Of a stretch of DNA of 57,050 nt, positions 52,801 through 57,050 are shown piece by piece; positions within the stretch are counted from its first letter, which is position 1, and every line of letters begins with the position of its first letter. This DNA is from Aedoeadaptatus coli. Lineage in GTDB: Bacteria > Bacillota > Clostridia > Tissierellales > Peptoniphilaceae. Where the stretch lies: positions 1 to 57,050 of the forward strand of contig NZ_OPYI01000013.1 of the NCBI RefSeq assembly GCF_900343085.1. Reading direction: 5' to 3'. Made by a program: the position numbers and the translations under genes. The notes below the pieces were generated by a model. It saw nothing but the letters and a program-made list of their open reading frames with translations, made no database searches and had not been told where the DNA came from.

Positions 52801-53928
52801 TTACAGGCGAAAGAAATCCACTTCCACCCGATTAGCGAGATCCCTTCCCCTGTCCGTGAGGACCAGGCGATCGTCTTTCACAACGATCAGGCCGCCCTTG
52901 ATGTTTTTTTCCATGGCCTCTTTGTGCACGTCTTTAAACCGCTCCCCGGAGGGCAGAGGCGCATCCAAGGGAATGCCCTCGTTGAGCCGTAGGCCCAGCA
53001 TGGTGTACTCGTTGTCCCGATCCACGGGCGAGAGCACTTCTTCCTCTTCAATGGGCACACGATTTTCGCGCAGAGCCTCCTTGTAAGCGGAAAGATTTTG
53101 CACGTTTCTGTACCGCCGAGCGTTTAAGTGGCCGCTCGCACCGGGGCCTAAGCCGATGTATTCGCCTAAGTGCCAGTAATTTAAATTGTGGGCGCACCTA
53201 TGACCGCCTTTTTCGAAATTGGAAATCTCGTACTGTTTATAGCCCAGAGCGGCGAGGCCTTTTTCGTAGGCGTGGACGTGGATGCGATCCGCCTCGTCTC
53301 TTTCCTCCATCGACTTTGCGTAGCGGCGGTAAAAGGCCGTGTCCGGCTCCACGATCAGGCTGTAAAGGCTCACGTGTTCCGGATCCAGGACCTCGATCAT
53401 GGCGAGGCTCGCCGCCACGTCCTCCATGGTCTCCGAAGGGACGGAGGAGATGAAGTCCAGATTGATGTTTCTCGCCCCGCCCTCTCGTAAATGATGAAAG
53501 GCGTCCTCGGCAGTCGTTTTATCGTGAATGCGGCCCATGATGTTGAGCAGCCTGTCCGACGCGCTCTGAACCCCCATGCTGAAGCGATTGAAGCCCGCGT
53601 CGATGAGGGCGGCCACGTCGAGGCGAAGGACGCTTTCGGGATTTCCCTCCATGGTGATCTCTGCCCCTTCATTTAGAAAGGGGTGCAGCTTTTCCACGAT
53701 CCCAACAAGGCGATCCGTGCCGATAAGGGAGGGGGTGCCGCCACCGAAAAACACCGTGCTTACGCCGATGCTCATGGCCTCTTCATAGAGCGCGATTTCT
53801 TTCATAAGATTTTCCGCGTAGTCGTCGAAATCCGCCTCGCCCTTTTTCGCCAGGGAGTAGAAATCGCAATAGTCGCACTTTTTTTCGCAAAAGGGCACGT
53901 GAATGTAGATGCCCGGGGACTTTTTCAT
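52801..53928 (-). CDS. hemW: HemW heme chaperone-like radical SAM protein
   Basis: 375-residue HemN-like protein. Radical SAM motif CEKKCDYCDFY, SAM-binding FGGGTPSL, and the HemW-type C-terminal domain. It has the HemW-type CxxxCxxC rather than features of true coproporphyrinogen dehydrogenase; a heme-chaperone role is family knowledge. ATG after GGAGG. It follows lepA after a terminator whose T run reaches the ribosome site. Confidence 0.92.
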   Translation of the reverse strand: MKKSPGIYIHVPFCEKKCDYCDFYSLAKKGEADFDDYAENLMKEIALYEEAMSIGVSTVFFGGGTPSLIGTDRLVGIVEKLHPFLNEGAEITMEGNPESVLRLDVAALIDAGFNRFSMGVQSASDRLLNIMGRIHDKTTAEDAFHHLREGGARNINLDFISSVPSETMEDVAASLAMIEVLDPEHVSLYSLIVEPDTAFYRRYAKSMEERDEADRIHVHAYEKGLAALGYKQYEISNFEKGGHRCAHNLNYWHLGEYIGLGPGASGHLNARRYRNVQNLSAYKEALRENRVPIEEEEVLSPVDRDNEYTMLGLRLNEGIPLDAPLPSGERFKDVHKEAMEKNIKGGLIVVKDDRLVLTDRGRDLANRVEVDFFRL

Positions 53929-53937
53929 AAAACCTCC

Positions 53938-53961
53938 AAAAAACGGACCCTTTCAGGTCCG
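53938..53961 (-). terminator. Terminator between lepA and hemW
   Basis: On the minus strand, stem CGGACC / GGTCCG with a TGAAAG-type loop, followed by six T that continue straight into the hemW ribosome site TTTTTTGGAGG. Confidence 0.82.
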
Positions 53962-53967
53962 CCTTTC

Positions 53968-55776
53968 TTATTTGTCTTCGTCGTATTTGAGGACGGCGAG
54001 GAAGGCTTCTTGAGGCACTTCCACATTGCCGATGGAGCGCATGCGCTTCTTCCCTTCCTTTTGCTTTTCCAAGAGTTTTCGCTTCCGAGAAATGTCGCCG
54101 CCGTAGCACTTGGCCAGTACGTCTTTTCTGACGGCGCGAATAGTTTCTCTGGCGATGATTTTGGAGCCGATGGCCGCCTGAATGGGCACGGCAAATTGAT
54201 GGCGGGGAATGACGCCGGTGAGGCGCTCGCAAATTTTTCTGCCCCGCTCGTAGGCCTTATCCTTGTGAACGATCAGGGAGAAGGCATCCACCAATTCCCC
54301 GTTGATGAGAATATCCATTTTCACCAAATCGCCCTGTTCGTAGCCGATGAGCTCGTAGTCGTAGGAGGCGTAGCCCCTGGTCTTGCTCTTTAAGGCGTCG
54401 AAGAAATCGTAAATGACCTCGTTTAAGGGCAACTCGTAGGTGATTACCACGCGAGTCTCTTCCAAATAGTCCATGCTGATGTAGCGGCCGCGGCGCTCTT
54501 GGCAGAGCTCCATAATGGTGCCGACGTAGTCCGTGGGCGACATGATTTCAGCCCGCACAAAGGGCTCTTCCATGTATTCGATGGCCGTGGGATCGGGAAG
54601 GTTCGACGGGTTTTGAATCTCTTCCATTTCCCCGTCCACGGTGTGCACACGGTAGATAACCGAAGGCGCCGTGGTAATAATGTCCAAATCGAATTCCCGC
54701 TCCAGCCGCTCTTGAATGATTTCCATGTGAAGAAGTCCCAGGAAGCCGCAGCGGAAGCCGAAGCCCAGAGCCACGGAGGTTTCCGCATCGAATACCAGGG
54801 CCGCGTCGTTGACCTGGAGCTTTTCCAAGGCGTCACGCACGTCGGTATAGGATTCCCCTTCCGCGGGATAGATGCCGGAGTAGACCATGGGCACGACTTT
54901 TTTGTAGCCGGGCAGGGCTTCCTTCGGCGGATTGGCCGGATCGTAGATCGTGTCGCCGACCCGAGCTTCTTTTACGTTTTTAATGCTCGCCGTAATGTAG
55001 CCGACATCGCCTGCGGAAAGTTCCTTGAGAGGAATGCTTCCGTTGGCATTGACGCCCACTTCCACCACTTCGAATTCTTTTTCCGTAGCCCACATTTTAA
55101 TGCGGTCCCCGGCCTTTACTTTGCCGTCGAAAATCCGCACGTAGCAAACCACGCCTCGGTAGCTGTCGTAAATGGAATCGAAGATCAACGCCTTTAGTGG
55201 CGCACTCGCATCCCCGGTCGGCGCGGGAATCTCGTCGATAATGGCGTCCAGCACATCGTCGATGCCCACGCCGTTTTTCGCGCTGATTAAAGGCGCATGC
55301 TCCGTGTCCAGAGCGACGATGTCTTCGATTTCTTTTTTCACTTCGTCCACGCGGGCCGAGGGCAAGTCGATCTTGTTGATGACCGGCACCATTTCCAAAT
55401 CCTGATCCATGGCTAAGTACACATTGGCCAAGGTCTGTGCCTCCACCCCTTGGGTAGAGTCCACGACCAACAGCGCCCCTTCACAGGCCGCAAGGGAGCG
55501 GGACACCTCGTAGTTAAAGTCCACGTGGCCCGGGGTATCGATGAGATTTAAAATATACTCTTCGCCGTCTCGTTCGTGGACGAGGCGCACGGCCTTGAGC
55601 TTAATGGTAATGCCCCGCTCTTTTTCAAGCGCCATGGAGTCCAGCACTTGGGCGTCCATTTCCCGCTCCGTAAGCATGCCGGTCTTTTCGATGAGTCGGT
55701 CGGCCAAGGTGCTCTTTCCGTGATCGATATGGGCGATAATGGAGAAATTACGAATGTTTTTTTGACGATCGGTCAT
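53968..55776 (-). CDS. lepA: Elongation factor 4 (LepA)
   Basis: 602-residue translational GTPase related to EF-G that back-translocates or rescues stalled ribosomes. G1 [10 protein letters not shown]2/G3 DTPGHVDF, G4 NKIDLPSA, and the LepA-specific C-terminal domain ([20 protein letters not shown]). ATG after AGGAGG. lepA-hemW-hrcA order is conserved. Confidence 0.98.
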   Translation of the reverse strand: MTDRQKNIRNFSIIAHIDHGKSTLADRLIEKTGMLTEREMDAQVLDSMALEKERGITIKLKAVRLVHERDGEEYILNLIDTPGHVDFNYEVSRSLAACEGALLVVDSTQGVEAQTLANVYLAMDQDLEMVPVINKIDLPSARVDEVKKEIEDIVALDTEHAPLISAKNGVGIDDVLDAIIDEIPAPTGDASAPLKALIFDSIYDSYRGVVCYVRIFDGKVKAGDRIKMWATEKEFEVVEVGVNANGSIPLKELSAGDVGYITASIKNVKEARVGDTIYDPANPPKEALPGYKKVVPMVYSGIYPAEGESYTDVRDALEKLQVNDAALVFDAETSVALGFGFRCGFLGLLHMEIIQERLEREFDLDIITTAPSVIYRVHTVDGEMEEIQNPSNLPDPTAIEYMEEPFVRAEIMSPTDYVGTIMELCQERRGRYISMDYLEETRVVITYELPLNEVIYDFFDALKSKTRGYASYDYELIGYEQGDLVKMDILINGELVDAFSLIVHKDKAYERGRKICERLTGVIPRHQFAVPIQAAIGSKIIARETIRAVRKDVLAKCYGGDISRKRKLLEKQKEGKKRMRSIGNVEVPQEAFLAVLKYDEDK

Positions 55777-55797
55777 AGTACCTCCTTTATGCGTCCG

Positions 55798-56340
55798 TTA
55801 ATGGCTAAATACAGTAAATTTCGAAAAGGGATAGTAGCGCAGCGCCGCCCGGGACCTTACGTGCTTCTTTTCCACCGGGCCGAAGTAGCGGCTGTCGATG
55901 GACATGCCCTGTTGGCGATTGTCCCCCATGACGAAAAATTCGCCTTCTTTTATATCCCAGGCCTTGTCCTGATAAATCCCCGTGGATACGCCGGGATGGG
56001 TGTAGTTTTCCTTTAAAGGCACGCCGTTGACGAAGACCTTGCCCTCTTCGATTTGAATGTGATCCCCGGGCAGGCCGATGACGCGCTTCACGTATTCTTT
56101 CCCCGACTCGTCCGGCGCGTCGATAATCACGATGTCGCCTCGCTTCGGATCGGAGAAGTAATTGGGAAAGACCAAACAGATCATGCGTTCCCTTTCGTGC
56201 AGTGTCGGTTCCATGCTTTGGCCGATGACCATGGTTGTGTTAAAGATGAAGTGGCGGATGACTACGGCCAATACCACCGCCATAATTACTATTTTTATCA
56301 TTTCTACCGCCGTGGAAGACGATTTTCCTTTTCGCTTCAA
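55798..56340 (-). CDS. lepB: Signal peptidase I
   Basis: 180-residue membrane protease that removes signal peptides. One N-terminal membrane helix (IVIMAVVLAVVIRHFIF), catalytic Ser in GQSMEPTL, catalytic Lys in EYVKRVIGLPGD, and the box E motif MGDNRQQGMSIDSRYFGPV. TTG start at 56340 after AAAGGGGA. Co-directional with lepA, 21 bases apart, so probably one operon. Confidence 0.96.
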   Translation of the reverse strand: MKRKGKSSSTAVEMIKIVIMAVVLAVVIRHFIFNTTMVIGQSMEPTLHERERMICLVFPNYFSDPKRGDIVIIDAPDESGKEYVKRVIGLPGDHIQIEEGKVFVNGVPLKENYTHPGVSTGIYQDKAWDIKEGEFFVMGDNRQQGMSIDSRYFGPVEKKHVRSRAALRYYPFSKFTVFSH

Positions 56341-56370
56341 AATGTTCCCCTTTCTTGAATCTGACTATTC

Positions 56371-56381
56371 ATTTTACCACA
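56371..56381 (-). promoter_or_regulatory. Promoter of lepB-lepA
   Basis: Minus strand TGTGGTAAAAT extended -10 (hexamer TAAAAT at 56371-56376), 31 bases before the lepB start; no clear -35. Confidence 0.6.
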
Positions 56382-56426
56382 AACCCGAGTTTTCTACATC
56401 TTTTGTAAACTTCCCCGAAGCCTTTC

Positions 56427-56455
56427 TTGCAAAAGGCCGGACCATGTGGTAAAAT
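56427..56455 (+). promoter_or_regulatory. Promoter of rpsT
   Basis: TTGCAA (56427-56432), 17-base spacer ending in TGG, TAAAAT (56450-56455). Divergent from the lepB promoter, which carries the same TGTGGTAAAAT motif. Confidence 0.8.
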
Positions 56456-56505
56456 TCTACAAGTTAAGGTATCCAAAGGGATAAAATCACAGTCGGAGGT
56501 GAATC

Positions 56506-56769
56506 ATGGCAAATATTAAATCCGCAATTAAGCGTATCGACAGAACGAAGAAAGAAACCTTGCGCAATAAATCCGTTAAAACCGGCATTAAGACGTCCAT
56601 TCGCAAGTTCGAAGAAGCGCTTGACAAAGGTGATATCGACGAAGCGAGAGATCTCCTCCGCGCTGTCGACAAAAAACTCAAGAGAGCGGCATCCAAGAAT
56701 GTTATTCATAAAAACGCGGCCGATCGTCGCATGAGCCGTTTGACCAAAAAGTTAAATCGCGCCAACTAA
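56506..56769 (+). CDS. rpsT: 30S ribosomal protein S20
   Basis: 87-residue basic protein bound to 16S rRNA. The start MANIKSAIKRIDRTKKETLR and helical Lys/Arg-rich body ending RLTKKLNRAN are typical S20. ATG after CGGAGGTG. Divergent from lepB-lepA; rpsT next to lepA is the usual Firmicutes order. Confidence 0.97.
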   Translation: MANIKSAIKRIDRTKKETLRNKSVKTGIKTSIRKFEEALDKGDIDEARDLLRAVDKKLKRAASKNVIHKNAADRRMSRLTKKLNRAN

Positions 56770-56777
56770 GAGAAAAG

Positions 56778-56797
56778 CTGAAAACAGCTGTTTTCAG
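56778..56797. repeat. 20-bp perfect palindrome after rpsT
   Basis: CTGAAAACAGCTGTTTTCAG, self-complementary over its full length. It lies between the rpsT stop and the transposase gene stop. It is not followed by a T run, so it is a poor terminator; it may mark the insertion boundary or protect the mRNA end. Confidence 0.6.
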
Positions 56798-56799
56798 TT

Positions 56800-57050
56800 T
56801 CAGACTGCAGACAAACTCCGAACAAAACTCGGGGTTTGTCTCTTTTTTGTGTATTTTTTCCATAAATCAGCAAAAGAAGGGCCGTCGCCTCCTCCGTCCC
56901 GCTCTTTTCGATCCATCATTAGTGCCAGTTTTTTCATGTTCATGCATGCAAAGGTCAGCACCGCTTTCAGGTCCATTTTCTTTCGTCCACGCTGGTTGGT
57001 GTAGCGAAGGCCATGGTATTCTTTGGCGCTGCCGAATTGCCGTTCGATGG
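56800..57050 (-). mobile_element. IS1182-like transposase, C-terminal part
   Basis: The minus strand is open from the window edge to TGA at 56800-56802 (83 codons). It reads IERQFGSAKEYHGLRYTNQR, then GRKKMDLKAVLTFACMNMKK and LALMMDRKERDGGG, the C-terminal end of DDE transposases of the IS1182 type (IERxFGxxKExHGLRY, LTFACMNxKKL). The 5' part lies outside the window, so intactness cannot be judged. The element is inserted just behind rpsT. Terminal inverted repeats were not identified. Confidence 0.85.
56810..56847 (+). terminator. Terminator of rpsT
   Basis: 12-bp stem GACAAACTCCGA / TCGGGGTTTGTC with one G-T pair, 7-base loop, then TCTTTTTT. It lies inside the 3' end of the transposase reading frame on the other strand. 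Confidence 0.75.

Overview
The window looks like the chromosome of a low-to-mid GC Gram-positive bacterium of the Firmicutes, most likely a non-sporulating anaerobic coccus of the Tissierellia/Peptoniphilaceae type. The grounds are the gene order of the heat-shock and translation cluster, HrcA/CIRCE control, the FloA/NfeD, CcpN and PpsR families, a YSIRK-type signal peptide together with S-layer homology (SLH) domains, and lipoproteins with Gram-positive lipoboxes. The genus cannot be fixed from the sequence alone.

Left part (1-12.2 kb, mostly minus strand): malQ-glgP-xre alpha-glucan operon, ftsH, a GerMN lipoprotein (plus strand), a small lipoprotein, a VanRS-like two-component pair, and the replication/repair group dnaX-ybaB-recR. 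From 12.3 to 18.9 kb the plus strand carries an Ala/Asn-rich mini-lipoprotein, a zinc-ribbon protein with a long charged linker and a membrane end, aspartokinase, and a TPP-riboswitch operon (thiamine-binding protein, ThiX, ThiY, ThiZ) for uptake of a thiamine precursor.

Middle part (18.9-27.2 kb, minus strand) is a cell-surface island: a large lipoprotein, a secreted C39-fold protein without a cysteine nucleophile, a YSIRK/SLH protein, a D,D-carboxypeptidase with SLH domains, an SLH protein ending in a glutaredoxin domain, and a CapA-type lipoprotein. In its centre two gene remnants, the 3' end of an SLH-carboxypeptidase gene and the 3' end of a thiZ gene, abut head to head.

Right part (27.2-56.5 kb, minus strand) is conserved backbone: rnpB; then nfeD-floA-(small protein)-phoH-ybeY-dgkA/PAP2-cdd-era-recO-glyQ-glyS-ccpN-ppsR-dgt-dnaG-rpoD-trmK-nif3, with many 4-base stop/start overlaps; then rpsU-yqeY, mtaB-HIT, and hrcA-grpE-dnaK-dnaJ-prmA-rsmE under a promoter flanked by two CIRCE elements; then lepB-lepA-hemW. 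rpsT diverges from lepB at 56.5 kb and the window ends in the 3' part of an IS1182-like transposase gene. Compared with the Bacillus order, pgpH and the sporulation-linked yqfC/yqfD are absent. Many promoters share an extended -10 of the form TGG-TAWAAT. No CRISPR array, phage, tRNA or rRNA gene was seen.
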